DNA of 64,000 nucleotides from an uncultured Bacteroidales bacterium (GTDB lineage Bacteria; Bacteroidota; Bacteroidia; Bacteroidales; WCHB1-69): NCBI GenBank assembly GCA_946186495.1, contig CAMHNQ010000012.1, positions 1 to 64,000 of the forward strand, read 5' to 3'. Shown piece by piece: positions 30,976 to 39,618 of this stretch (position 1 is its first letter; each line of letters starts with the position of its first letter). The notes under the pieces were generated by a model. It saw only the letters and a program-made list of their open reading frames with translations, ran no database searches and was not told where the DNA came from. The position numbers and the translations under genes were made by a program.

Positions 30976-31974
30976 ATGAAGATACCAAATAGCCCATTGA
31001 CAGGCAAACCTATGCGGGTTGTTTACGAGCCCGACACAGAGATGTATCGCGGCGAAAAATACAGTTTTATATACATTTCATTCCGCGATGACGCAGAAGG
31101 GGAAAGCTATACCACTACAGAAAGCGATGGCATCTGGCTTAGTCAATTGACCAACCAGTATCGCGAGAAGTATGGCATTCCATATCAAGATGAGATTGTC
31201 GCTCTGCGTGAATGGTATGGTCTTAGTGCCGCCAAAATGTCGGTGATACTGGGTTTCGGCGCAAATCAGTATCGGCTGTACGAGGACGGTGAGGTGCCCA
31301 GCGAAAGCAACGGGAAAATGATTCGCAGTGCGATGAATCCGCAGGTTTTCCTCGACTTGGTGAAAAGTTCGAGGCATCAGCTTACCGAAAAAGAGTATGC
31401 GAAGATTTCGGCTCGTGTGCAGGAGGTGATTGACCAGTCTGAGCAGGGTGTTGAAGAGCAACGTGCCGTCGAACGGCTGTTCCGAAGCGGCAGGGGGCTT
31501 GCCAACGGTTTTGCGCCGGTATCTACCAAGAGACTGAAAAACCTGTTGCTGTATGTGCTGGGACAGATTGGCGAGACTTACCAGACGAAAATGAACAAAG
31601 TGCTGTTCTACATCGACTTCCTTTCTTATCGTGAGCGCGGGATGGCCATCTCCGGTCTCGCCTACAATGCCCTCGAGTTCGGTCCCGTGCCGCAACGTTG
31701 GGACAGGGTTTACAGCGCGTTCGATGAAGTGGAAGAAAGGCTGAGGTTGGTGCAGAATCAGGAGTGCGTGTCGTTAGAGGCTGTGGGTGAAGCGGATATG
31801 AACTGTTTCTCCGAACAGGAAATGACGATAATCAACGAAGTATGTGCGAAAGTCAAGAATATGACTTCGCGCGCCATTTCGAAAATGAGCCATGAGGAAC
31901 CCGCCTGGAAAGACCACGTCGGCGACACCGACACTATCCCCTTCAGTGACGCCTTCAAGCTTGTCGGGATGTAA
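30976..31974 (+). CDS. Antitoxin with MqsA-like N-terminus, HTH and Panacea (DUF4065/SocA) domain
   Basis: The protein has 332 residues. Residues 1-60 (NSPLTGKPMRVVYEPDTEMY, SYTTTESDGIW) follow the YgiT/MqsA zinc-binding layout, but the CxxC pairs are replaced by S-P-L-T and Y-T-T-T. Residues of about 73-130 form an XRE helix-turn-helix (ALREWYGLSAAKMSVILGFG, YEDGEVPSE). Residues of about 185-290 are a Panacea domain (LLLYVLGQIGETYQTKMNKV, GLAYNALEFGPVPQRWD). Panacea proteins neutralise varied toxins. Here the fusion would both bind DNA and neutralise the MqsR-like product. Confidence 0.75.
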   Translation: MKIPNSPLTGKPMRVVYEPDTEMYRGEKYSFIYISFRDDAEGESYTTTESDGIWLSQLTNQYREKYGIPYQDEIVALREWYGLSAAKMSVILGFGANQYRLYEDGEVPSESNGKMIRSAMNPQVFLDLVKSSRHQLTEKEYAKISARVQEVIDQSEQGVEEQRAVERLFRSGRGLANGFAPVSTKRLKNLLLYVLGQIGETYQTKMNKVLFYIDFLSYRERGMAISGLAYNALEFGPVPQRWDRVYSAFDEVEERLRLVQNQECVSLEAVGEADMNCFSEQEMTIINEVCAKVKNMTSRAISKMSHEEPAWKDHVGDTDTIPFSDAFKLVGM

Positions 31975-32064
31975 GAATCCTTGCCCCGTACTTCAATAAA
32001 CGGCATCGGCAAAAGGTGTCCGTTCGCGAGTACAGTACAATAGGATTGAAGTGCGACAGAAACC

Positions 32065-32517
32065 TTACCGGAAACTCTTCCGAAACGCCAACGGCGAAAC
32101 CCCTTCGTTGCGCTTGAAGAACTGCCCTAACGAGGCCTGGTCGGGGAATCCCATCGCGTCGGCCACCTGCTGTATGCTCCAGTCGGTGCTCAACAACATT
32201 TTTTTGATATCGCCGATTATTTGATAGTCAATCAGTTGCTTCGGCGTGAGTCCTGTATTTTCCTGACAGATCTTAAACAGATAGCGTGGAGTGATGTGCA
32301 ACTGATCGGCGTAGTAATCCACCGAACAGCGCAGCACCTTCTCCTCGCCAAGCATCTTGAAGAAACGGTTGGCGAACTCGAATGAGCGGTTCTTCGGCCC
32401 GAAGGCACTCTGCCCGGTCAGCGCGTAGCCAGCTTTCTTGTCTGGTTTCCACACCGTCACCGCACGGCTTCGAGGCACCCGAAAGAGGCTACGGAAGGGG
32501 ATGTCGGGAATCAGCAT
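32065..32517 (-). CDS. Truncated AraC-type DNA-binding protein
   Basis: The frame from ATG 32517 encodes about 150 residues, only an AraC helix-turn-helix unit (VLRCSVDYYADQLHITPRYL, WSIQQVADAMGFPDQASLGQ). The cupin half is missing. The ORF track extends it to 32790, but that part is the antisense of rocD. The ATG lies 3 nt beyond the rocD terminator stem, leaving almost no space for a leader. It is probably a 5'-truncated remnant, although HTH-only AraC proteins exist. Confidence 0.6.
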   Translation of the reverse strand: MLIPDIPFRSLFRVPRSRAVTVWKPDKKAGYALTGQSAFGPKNRSFEFANRFFKMLGEEKVLRCSVDYYADQLHITPRYLFKICQENTGLTPKQLIDYQIIGDIKKMLLSTDWSIQQVADAMGFPDQASLGQFFKRNEGVSPLAFRKSFR

Positions 32518-32520
32518 ATA

Positions 32521-32553
32521 AAAACCGGCAGGAGCATTTCCCGCCGGTTTTTT
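32521..32553. terminator. Intrinsic terminator of rocD
   Basis: AAAACCGGC pairs with GCCGGTTTT, extended by GGA/TCC after one mismatch, with T runs on both sides. It lies 29 nt past the rocD stop on the minus strand. Confidence 0.8.
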
Positions 32554-32581
32554 ATTTGAAAAGCGAAACAGTAACCAGAGA

Positions 32582-33808
32582 CTACTCGAAAGAGAGAATG
32601 GCCTCTTTGATGATTGCGATGGCCTCACGGAGTTCCTCTTCGGTAATGACCAACGGGGGAGCGAAGCGGATGATGTGTTGGTGGGTCGGTTTGGCCAACA
32701 CGCCGAGGTCACGCATCTTCTCGCAGACATCCCAGGCTTCCTTGCCGTTCGTGGGTTGGATGATGACGGCGTTGAGCAAGCCCTTGCCACGCACTTGCTT
32801 GATCATCGGGCTGTTGACTTTGCTCATCTCCTCGCGGAAAATCTTGCCGAGGTATTCGGCGCGTTCAGCGAGCTTCTCCTCCTTAACCACTTCCAAAGCG
32901 GCGATGCCGACACGGCAGGCGACGGGGTTGCCGCCGAATGTGGAGCCGTGCTCGCCGGGTTTGATGTTGAGCATGATGTCATCGTCAGCCAGGACAGCGG
33001 AGACGGGCATTGTGCCACCGGAGAGGGCCTTGCCCAACACCAGGATATCGGGACGGACGCCTTCGTGGTCGCAGGCGAGCATCTTGCCCGTACGGGCGAT
33101 ACCTGTCTGCACCTCGTCGGCGATGAACAGCACGTTGTGCTGTTTGCAGAGGTCGTAGCATTTCTTCAGATAGCCCTCGTCGGGGACATACACGCCAGCC
33201 TCGCCCTGGATGGGCTCCACGAGGAAACCGCACACCATGGGGTCTTCCAAAGCCTTTGCCAGTGCGTCCACGTCATTGTAGGGGATCTTGATGAAACCCG
33301 GAGTGAACGGGCCGAATCCTGCGTAGGCGTCAGGGTCGATGGAGAGGGAGATGATGGTGATGGTGCGACCATGGAAGTTGCCGTCACAGACAATGATCTT
33401 GGCCTGGTTCTCAGGCAGGCCTTTCTTGTCATAGCCCCAGCGGCGGCAGAGTTTCAGGGCCGTTTCGTCAGCCTCGGCACCGGAGTTCATCGGCAGCACC
33501 TTGTCGTATCCGAAAGTCTCGGTGATGTATTTCTCGTACGGTCCAAGGCAGTCGTTGTAGAATGCGCGGGATGTGAGCGTCACCTTCTGGGCCTGGTCAA
33601 TCATGGCCTCGATGATTTTCGGGTGGCAATGGCCTTGGTTCACTGCGGAGTATGCGGAGAGGAAGTCAAAATACTTCTTGCCTTCAACGTCCCACACGAA
33701 AGGGCCTTTTCCGCGTGCGATGACCACGCCAAGGGGATGATAATTGTGTGCGCCATAGCGAGCCTCCATGTCCATGGCCTGCTGACTGGATGTAATTTTT
33801 TCTACCAT
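32582..33808 (-). CDS. rocD: Ornithine--oxo-acid aminotransferase
   Basis: This is a class-III PLP aminotransferase of 408 residues. It converts ornithine and 2-oxoglutarate to glutamate-5-semialdehyde and glutamate. Motifs include [20 protein letters not shown], the PLP-aspartate region [20 protein letters not shown] and the Schiff-base Lys in [40 protein letters not shown] near the N-terminus is typical of RocD. It has its own promoter and terminator. Confidence 0.93.
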   Translation of the reverse strand: MVEKITSSQQAMDMEARYGAHNYHPLGVVIARGKGPFVWDVEGKKYFDFLSAYSAVNQGHCHPKIIEAMIDQAQKVTLTSRAFYNDCLGPYEKYITETFGYDKVLPMNSGAEADETALKLCRRWGYDKKGLPENQAKIIVCDGNFHGRTITIISLSIDPDAYAGFGPFTPGFIKIPYNDVDALAKALEDPMVCGFLVEPIQGEAGVYVPDEGYLKKCYDLCKQHNVLFIADEVQTGIARTGKMLACDHEGVRPDILVLGKALSGGTMPVSAVLADDDIMLNIKPGEHGSTFGGNPVACRVGIAALEVVKEEKLAERAEYLGKIFREEMSKVNSPMIKQVRGKGLLNAVIIQPTNGKEAWDVCEKMRDLGVLAKPTHQHIIRFAPPLVITEEELREAIAIIKEAILSFE

Positions 33809-33854
33809 AACTTATATTATTTTGATGAGTTAAAACTCTTGATAATACAACCTG

Positions 33855-33862
33855 CAAAAATA
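33855..33862 (-). promoter_or_regulatory. -7 element TATTTTTG for rocD
   Basis: CAAAAATA on the plus strand is TATTTTTG on the minus strand, 46 nt before the rocD ATG. Confidence 0.6.
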
Positions 33863-33947
33863 ATTTTTTTTTTGACATGTGATTCAAAAAAGTGAAACAC
33901 CCGGCAAGACTCTTTTCAACAGGCCTCCACCATTTCAAAGGAAATGT

Positions 33948-33955
33948 TATTTTTG
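33948..33955 (+). promoter_or_regulatory. -7 element TATTTTTG for the CCA/poly(A) polymerase gene
   Basis: TATTTTTG precedes the ATG at 34051 by 95 nt. The leader is GC-rich in its centre (ACGGGGGCGCGTCCCGT can fold back on itself) and AT-rich at its end, unlike other leaders in the window. Confidence 0.5.
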
Positions 33956-34050
33956 CAGCCTGTTTGAGGCTTGAGCCGACACGGGGGCGCGTCCCGTCCC
34001 CGACAAGTTCAGCTAACCGGAAATGACACCATATATATTATAGAAAGACA

Positions 34051-35493
34051 ATGAACTACGAGAAGCATCTCATTCATCCGATATACTCATTTGTGCGGCA
34101 CGCGGCCGACGAACTCGGCTATGAAGCCTACGTGGTGGGCGGTGTGGTCCGTGACATGATCATGCACCGGCACAACACGGACATCGACATTGTGACGGTG
34201 GGCAGCGGCATCGAGCTGGCGACCCGCACCGCCGCGCTGATTTCCCCGGACTTGCATGTGAACGTATACCGGAACTTCGGCACCGCGCAGTTCAACTTCG
34301 AGGGCAGTGTCATTGAGTTCGTGGGTGCGCGGCGCGAGTCCTACAGCCGCGACTCCCGCAAGCCCGTGGTCGAGGACGGCACTTTGGAGGACGACCAGCT
34401 TCGCCGCGACTTCACCATCAACGCCATGGCCATCTCCCTCAACGGGGACCGCCCTTTCACCCTGATCGACCCCTTTGACGGGGTGCAGGACATTGCCGGC
34501 AAGATCATCCGCACCCCGTGTGACCCTGACCGGACCTTCTCCGACGACCCCCTGCGCATGATGAGGGCCATCAGGTTCGCCAACCAGCTGAACTTCAACA
34601 TCTACCCTGAGACCTCAGAAGCCATCAAGCGCAATGCCGAACGCCTCGACATCATTTCCGAAGAGCGTATTATGGAGGAGTTCAACAAGATACTCTCCTG
34701 CATCCGACCCTCAAAAGGGATACGGCTGCTGGACGAGAACGGACTCCTCGCCCGCTTCCTCCCCGAAGTGGTTGCCCTCAAGGGGGTGGAGAGCATCAAC
34801 GGGAGAGGACACAAGGACAACTACCTGCACACCCTCGAAGTCGTGGACAACGTGGCCATGACCACCACCAACTTCTGGCTGGTGTGGGCGGCACTGCTCC
34901 ACGACATCGCCAAGCCCGCCACCAAACGATACGACCCCGTCCACGGATGGTCATTCCACGGGCATGAGGTGGTGGGGGCGAAGATGGCCAGCAAAATCTT
35001 CCATCGGCTCAAACTCCCCGTGAACGAACGGCTTAAATACATTCAAAAGCTTATCAGCCTGCACCTCAGACCCATCGCGCTCGTAGAAGACAACATCACC
35101 GACTCCGCCGTGCGTCGGCTTCTGTTCGAGGCCGGCGACGACATCGACGACCTGATGATGCTTTGCGAGGCCGACATCACCTCCAAAAACTCCGACAAAA
35201 TCCGGCGTTACCGCCACAATTTCGAGATCGTCCGACATAAACTTGTGGAAATCGAGGAGAAGGACCGCTTGCGCAACTGGCAACCCCCTATCAACGGAGA
35301 GGACATCATGGCTGCCTTCGGCCTCAAACCCTGCCGCACCATCGGCGACATCAAGGACGCGGTCTGCAACGCCATCTTGGACGGGGAAATTGAAAACACC
35401 CGCGAAGCCGCATACCAGCGCATGTTGGAAGCGGGCGCACAATTAGGCCTGAAACCTGTCACCAAAAACCTTGGACATGAACAAGCTGACTAA
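34051..35493 (+). CDS. CCA tRNA nucleotidyltransferase/poly(A) polymerase family protein with HD domain
   Basis: The protein has 480 residues. The nucleotidyltransferase core has YVVGGVVRDMIMHRHNTDID (GGxVRD and DxD) and LRRDFTINAMAISLNG. RMMRAIRFANQLNF and the Arg-rich binding region follow. An HD domain lies at about residues 245-360 (HTLEVVDNVAMTTTNFWLVW, LLHDIAKPATKRY). It adds or repairs tRNA 3' CCA ends, with the HD part having phosphohydrolase potential. Its 3' end overlaps the DUF4296 gene by 17 nt. Confidence 0.9.
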   Translation: MNYEKHLIHPIYSFVRHAADELGYEAYVVGGVVRDMIMHRHNTDIDIVTVGSGIELATRTAALISPDLHVNVYRNFGTAQFNFEGSVIEFVGARRESYSRDSRKPVVEDGTLEDDQLRRDFTINAMAISLNGDRPFTLIDPFDGVQDIAGKIIRTPCDPDRTFSDDPLRMMRAIRFANQLNFNIYPETSEAIKRNAERLDIISEERIMEEFNKILSCIRPSKGIRLLDENGLLARFLPEVVALKGVESINGRGHKDNYLHTLEVVDNVAMTTTNFWLVWAALLHDIAKPATKRYDPVHGWSFHGHEVVGAKMASKIFHRLKLPVNERLKYIQKLISLHLRPIALVEDNITDSAVRRLLFEAGDDIDDLMMLCEADITSKNSDKIRRYRHNFEIVRHKLVEIEEKDRLRNWQPPINGEDIMAAFGLKPCRTIGDIKDAVCNAILDGEIENTREAAYQRMLEAGAQLGLKPVTKNLGHEQAD

Positions 35494-35905
35494 GATCCTC
35501 ATCCTCGTTGTCGCCCTTGCTGCCATACTCGCCGGTTGCAAGAGCAAGAAGCATGTCATGGAGAAACCTGACAACTTGATCAACCGCATCACACTGGTCA
35601 ACATCTTGGCTGAAAGTTACATGATCGAAAGCACTTTGCAGATGACCATCCCCGACACCATAGGCAAGGATGAACTGGCACGCCGACACTACAAGGAGCT
35701 CTTCGACCGCTACCATATCACTAACGAACAGTTTGAGTCGTCCATCGCCTACTACATCAGCGAAGAGAAGTCCGCTTCCAAACTGCTCAACGACGCCTCT
35801 GCGCTCCTCGTCAGCAAACGCAGCGACCATGACGGGGGAACCTTAGCCGCCTCTCCTGCCCAAACCGACCCCACCAGCACACAACTGGACGACTATCCGC
35901 AATAA
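35477..35905 (+). CDS. DUF4296 family lipoprotein
   Basis: The protein has 142 residues from ATG 35477. The signal is MNKLTKILILVVALAAILAGC. LVNILAESYMIESTLQM and YKELFDRYHITNEQFESSIAYY match DUF4296, a helical Bacteroidota lipoprotein family of unknown function. A Thr/Pro-rich tail follows. It begins inside the upstream gene, so translation is likely coupled. Confidence 0.8.
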   Translation: MNKLTKILILVVALAAILAGCKSKKHVMEKPDNLINRITLVNILAESYMIESTLQMTIPDTIGKDELARRHYKELFDRYHITNEQFESSIAYYISEEKSASKLLNDASALLVSKRSDHDGGTLAASPAQTDPTSTQLDDYPQ

Positions 35906-35931
35906 GAACCCTTTGATAGAAAACCCCGACT

Positions 35932-37305
35932 ATGCTTTTCAAAAACGCCTTTGAACAACAGCCCTCGCTCCGATTCATCTACGACAAGCTGAAGTTCTCC
36001 TCCGCGATAGGACGGCAGTACTTGCTGAACATGCCGCTTTTCACCGACGACAAGGATTTGCAGTCGGAATTCGACCATCTGGATGAGTTCATCAAGCTTT
36101 GGAAGGACACAAGCCTTCGCCCCACCATCACCCGCCTCGTGCAACAAATCCACCAGCTCAACAACATCACCCCCACCCTGGTCTCCCTGGGGAACGGCGC
36201 GGTTTTGGACGACATCCAGCTGTTCGAGGTCAAGAAGACAGCCATCCTGACCGAGGGCATCAGCGCAGATGTGACCAAATTGGGGATTCCCTGGCTCACT
36301 TTTGCCTGCATGGACCCCGTCATCAGCATCCTCGACCCCGAACACACGCACATCCCGCATTTCTATATCTACTCGGCCTACGACGAAGAGCTGGCCTGCC
36401 TTCGCGAGAAAATGAAAGCGGCGAACAACAGCCAGGAGGCTGAAACCTACCGCTTCCAGGCCCAGGCGATTGAAGACAGCCTGAGGGAGAGACTCAGCCA
36501 AGCGTTGCAGCCTTATCATGCGGATTTGTCAGGGAACCTCCGCAATGCCGCCTATTTAGACCTGCTCATTGCCAAGACCCGTCTCTGCTGCGAGCAACAC
36601 GTCTGCAAACCCCTGATCGGCGACCGGCATTCGTTGGCGGGCCTTTACAATCCCGAAATTGCAGAGGCTCTCTCGCAAAAGGGACGGACTTTCCAGCCCG
36701 TGGACATCGTATTCGGAAAGGAGACCGTGCTCGTCACGGGTGCTAACATGGCAGGCAAGTCGGTGCTGCTGCAGTCCGTGGCGCTGGCGCAATACCTGTT
36801 CCAGTTCGGGTTCTACATTCCCGCCGAATCCGCCACGCTACCCATTGTCGACGAAGTGATCACAAGCATCGGCGACCGGCAGTCGGCCCTCAACGGGTTG
36901 TCATCGTTCGCCGTGGAGGTGCTCACCATCGACCGCATCGTCAAGACGGCGCGTGCGGGCAAGCGGGTGTTAGCACTGGTAGACGAGTTGGCGCGCACCA
37001 CCAACCCCGACGAAGGGAGGCGGATGGTCAACGGCTTTGTCCGCATCTGCAAGAAGCTCTCCCTGACGGGTATAGTGACCACACACTACGGCGGCTTGGA
37101 TGTGGACTGCAAGCGGCTTCGCGTGCGGGGCTTGCAAATACCCGACAATGTCAGTTCCCTAAGTATCGGGCACATATCCGACTATATGGACTATTCGCTG
37201 GTAGAGGTACACAACGACGACGTGCCGAAAGAAGCTTTCACGATTGCACGCCTGCTGGACGTGGACGAGGAGTTCCTGGCGGCGTGCGAAGAAAGCGGGC
37301 GTTAG
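35932..37305 (+). CDS. Short MutS-family ATPase
   Basis: The protein has 457 residues and lacks the N-terminal mismatch-binding domain of MutS. It keeps a helical core and the ABC-type ATPase domain: Walker A VLVTGANMAGKSVLLQ near residue 270, the conserved ITSIGDRQSALNGLSSFAVE and Walker B LALVDELARTTNPDEGRRM near residue 348. TGIVTTHYGGLDVD follows. Such short MutS-like proteins are common in Bacteroidota and are not expected to do canonical mismatch repair. A role in processing DNA structures is possible. Confidence 0.82.
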   Translation: MLFKNAFEQQPSLRFIYDKLKFSSAIGRQYLLNMPLFTDDKDLQSEFDHLDEFIKLWKDTSLRPTITRLVQQIHQLNNITPTLVSLGNGAVLDDIQLFEVKKTAILTEGISADVTKLGIPWLTFACMDPVISILDPEHTHIPHFYIYSAYDEELACLREKMKAANNSQEAETYRFQAQAIEDSLRERLSQALQPYHADLSGNLRNAAYLDLLIAKTRLCCEQHVCKPLIGDRHSLAGLYNPEIAEALSQKGRTFQPVDIVFGKETVLVTGANMAGKSVLLQSVALAQYLFQFGFYIPAESATLPIVDEVITSIGDRQSALNGLSSFAVEVLTIDRIVKTARAGKRVLALVDELARTTNPDEGRRMVNGFVRICKKLSLTGIVTTHYGGLDVDCKRLRVRGLQIPDNVSSLSIGHISDYMDYSLVEVHNDDVPKEAFTIARLLDVDEEFLAACEESGR

Positions 37306-37353
37306 ACAAGGCCCCGCTCACCGACAGGACGCCGGAAACGCGGCTCCTTGCCC

Positions 37354-38697
37354 CTACAACTTCCGGGGTTCGCGGAGATCGACAAATTTCACAGGTTTCC
37401 TCGCGCTGGGTGGGAAATTGATGCGCTGCACCTCCTCAACAGGGGCGATTTGCACCATCGGGGCCACACGCACGTGCGCCCGGAATCGGTTCTTCAGCTC
37501 GTTGACTATCTCTTCGGGATGGTTCTTGAAACGCGCGTTCCCGGCCACGGCCTCCGCGTTCAGCCCCACTTTCACCACCACCTCGTCGGTGCCTTGCTGC
37601 GAATCCTGCACGTAAATGACGTAATTCTGCACAAACGGCGTGTTGTTCAGCACATCCATCAGCGCAGGCGGATAGAGGGTGGTCCCCTTCAACTTGATCA
37701 TGTTGTTCTTGCGGCCCACCAATGGCGTGAGACGGAAACTGTTTCTGCCGCAGCGACATTGTTCGGTGATTTTCGCGCACATGTCGCCCGTCCGGAAACG
37801 CAGAAGCGGCATGCCTTCAACCCCGAGGGTCGTCACGACCACCTCACCGGTCTCGCCGTCGGGCACGGGCAGGTTGTCCTCCCCGATGATTTCCACTATG
37901 ATGAGCTCCGGGTGGACGTGCCCACCCGCCCCGTACTCGCACTCGCTGAAAGTCGCGCCCATCTCTGTGGAAGAGTACGTTGCGTAGAGTTCCACATCCC
38001 ATTTCGACTTGATCTGTTCGCCAAGGAGATTGGGCGAAAAATCCTGATTCCGGAGGCTTTCCCCGATCCCGATAATCTTTCGGACACTGGAATTACGATA
38101 GTCAATACCATGTTCCTCAGCATATTGAATCAAACGAGGAATGAACGACGGCACACACATGATGCTGTCGGGTTTGATGCGCTGGATGGTGTCCCACTGC
38201 AATTCCGGGATGCCATTGCCCACGCGAATGACCGAAGCGCCCAATTCCCGCAACCCGAGAAAATAGGCCAGTCCGGCCATGAAACGTTTGTCAAGGGTGA
38301 CCATCAGCTGCAGAATGTTGCCAGGCTTGAGTCCGGCACACTCGAAACTCTTCTTCTCGTTGAAAGCCAGCCGTTGGAGATCCTTCTCGGTGCAGCAGAA
38401 TGTCACCGGGTCGCTGAGCGTGCCGCTGGTGGTGATGTAGTCAACGACTTTCTCTTTGGGGACGCAGAGAAAATCCTCATTGAATAGCTGCAAATCCTTT
38501 TTCTCAGTGAACGGGATGTTCACCAGGTCCTCTATTGTGCGGATTTTCTCCACATTGATACTATAGCAGTCGAACATACGCTGGTAATAACGTGAATTTT
38601 GCTGCAAGTAGTCCAATGCATGGCGTAATTCCCGTTCTTGGAAGGCTTTTATTTCCTCGGGGGAAGCATATTCGATATCTTCATTCTTTATACTCAT
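37354..38697 (-). CDS. Phenylacetate--CoA ligase-like AMP-forming ligase
   Basis: The protein has 447 residues, in the PaaK subgroup of the ANL superfamily. The AMP motif is VDYITTSGTLSDPVTFCCTE (TSGTxxxP). TYSSTEMGATFSECEYGAGG, PLLRFRTGDMCAKITEQCRCGR and the zinc-type cysteines in that region are characteristic. RIRPDSIM-like and FRAHVRVAPMVQIAPV near the end carry the C-terminal lid. In gut Bacteroidota it may activate phenylacetate or related aryl acids. It is first of a convergent pair with the MutS-like gene. Confidence 0.88.
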   Translation of the reverse strand: MSIKNEDIEYASPEEIKAFQERELRHALDYLQQNSRYYQRMFDCYSINVEKIRTIEDLVNIPFTEKKDLQLFNEDFLCVPKEKVVDYITTSGTLSDPVTFCCTEKDLQRLAFNEKKSFECAGLKPGNILQLMVTLDKRFMAGLAYFLGLRELGASVIRVGNGIPELQWDTIQRIKPDSIMCVPSFIPRLIQYAEEHGIDYRNSSVRKIIGIGESLRNQDFSPNLLGEQIKSKWDVELYATYSSTEMGATFSECEYGAGGHVHPELIIVEIIGEDNLPVPDGETGEVVVTTLGVEGMPLLRFRTGDMCAKITEQCRCGRNSFRLTPLVGRKNNMIKLKGTTLYPPALMDVLNNTPFVQNYVIYVQDSQQGTDEVVVKVGLNAEAVAGNARFKNHPEEIVNELKNRFRAHVRVAPMVQIAPVEEVQRINFPPSARKPVKFVDLREPRKL

Positions 38698-38724
38698 TGT
38701 TTTGCTATAAAAAAGGGAATAATA

Positions 38725-39519
38725 CTACAATGACTTACGCAACATCTTGATTTCATGAAACAAAGCATGGAAATCGGGAGTAAAGCGACTGGGTGTCCTG
38801 GAGAACAAGGCCAGAAACTCCACGTTCTTGTGTTTCTCGAAGAGGGTGGAGATGGAAAGACGCTGAAGATAGAATCGGCTGTTCAATGCAGAGTTCACAA
38901 CCCGCTGGATGGCGGTCTTGTAGCCCTTCTCATCCGTCACGATGCCACTCCGCCCCAAAAAGGAAGGCCCTGCTTCAAACTGAGGCTTGATGAGGAGCAT
39001 CATCAGCCCGTCAGGTTTCAAGAACGGATCCACATAGGGGATGACATAGGTCAAGGAGATGAAGGAGACATCAGAAACGACAAAATCAAAACTCTGGTTT
39101 CCAACATCTTCCAATGTCAGTTCCCTGAAATCGCGGTTTTCCAGCGAGGTCACCCGCAGGTCGTTTCTCAGCACCTCGGCAAGTTGGTTGGTACCCACAT
39201 CCACCGCCGAGACCGCCAGTGCGCCATGTTGCAAGGCGCAGTCGGTGAACCCGCCCGTGGAGGCCCCGATATCCAGGACGCGTTTCCCGCTGAAGTCCAG
39301 CCCGAAGTCCTTGATGGCCTTCTCCAACTTCAGCCCGCCCATGCTCACGTATTTGTTGAACACATCGACCACCTCCACACGCATCCCCGCCGTCACATCC
39401 ATGGAGGCCTTTGTCACCACGCTCCCGTCAACCATCACGGTTTTGTGTTTGATGGCCGTCTGCGCTTTTTCACGAGAAGGGAAGAACCCATTATCTGTCA
39501 AGTATTTGTCTAATCGCAT
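38725..39519 (-). CDS. TlyA-family S4/FtsJ RNA methyltransferase
   Basis: The protein has 264 residues from ATG 39519. An S4 RNA-binding domain (MRLDKYLTDNGFFPSREKAQ) is followed by an FtsJ-type Rossmann fold (GKRVLDIGASTGGFTDCALQ, VSAVDVGTNQLAEVLRND, FVVSDVSFISLTYVIP). The family makes 2'-O-methylcytidine in rRNA, and in some species has haemolysin activity assigned to it. The start at 39519 rather than 39546 matches the conserved RLDxYL beginning. Confidence 0.9.
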   Translation of the reverse strand: MRLDKYLTDNGFFPSREKAQTAIKHKTVMVDGSVVTKASMDVTAGMRVEVVDVFNKYVSMGGLKLEKAIKDFGLDFSGKRVLDIGASTGGFTDCALQHGALAVSAVDVGTNQLAEVLRNDLRVTSLENRDFRELTLEDVGNQSFDFVVSDVSFISLTYVIPYVDPFLKPDGLMMLLIKPQFEAGPSFLGRSGIVTDEKGYKTAIQRVVNSALNSRFYLQRLSISTLFEKHKNVEFLALFSRTPSRFTPDFHALFHEIKMLRKSL

Positions 39520-39618
39520 ATCATTCATTCCACAAATCAACGCCATCTACGCGTGCTTATGGGAAAGATGGCATATCATAGTTAATATTTCACTAAAACA
39601 ACGATGTCTGCAGAAAAC

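Noticed and set aside
32518-32790. N-terminal extension of the truncated AraC ORF
   Set aside because: This part is rich in Arg and Ser, lies antisense to rocD and crosses the rocD terminator.
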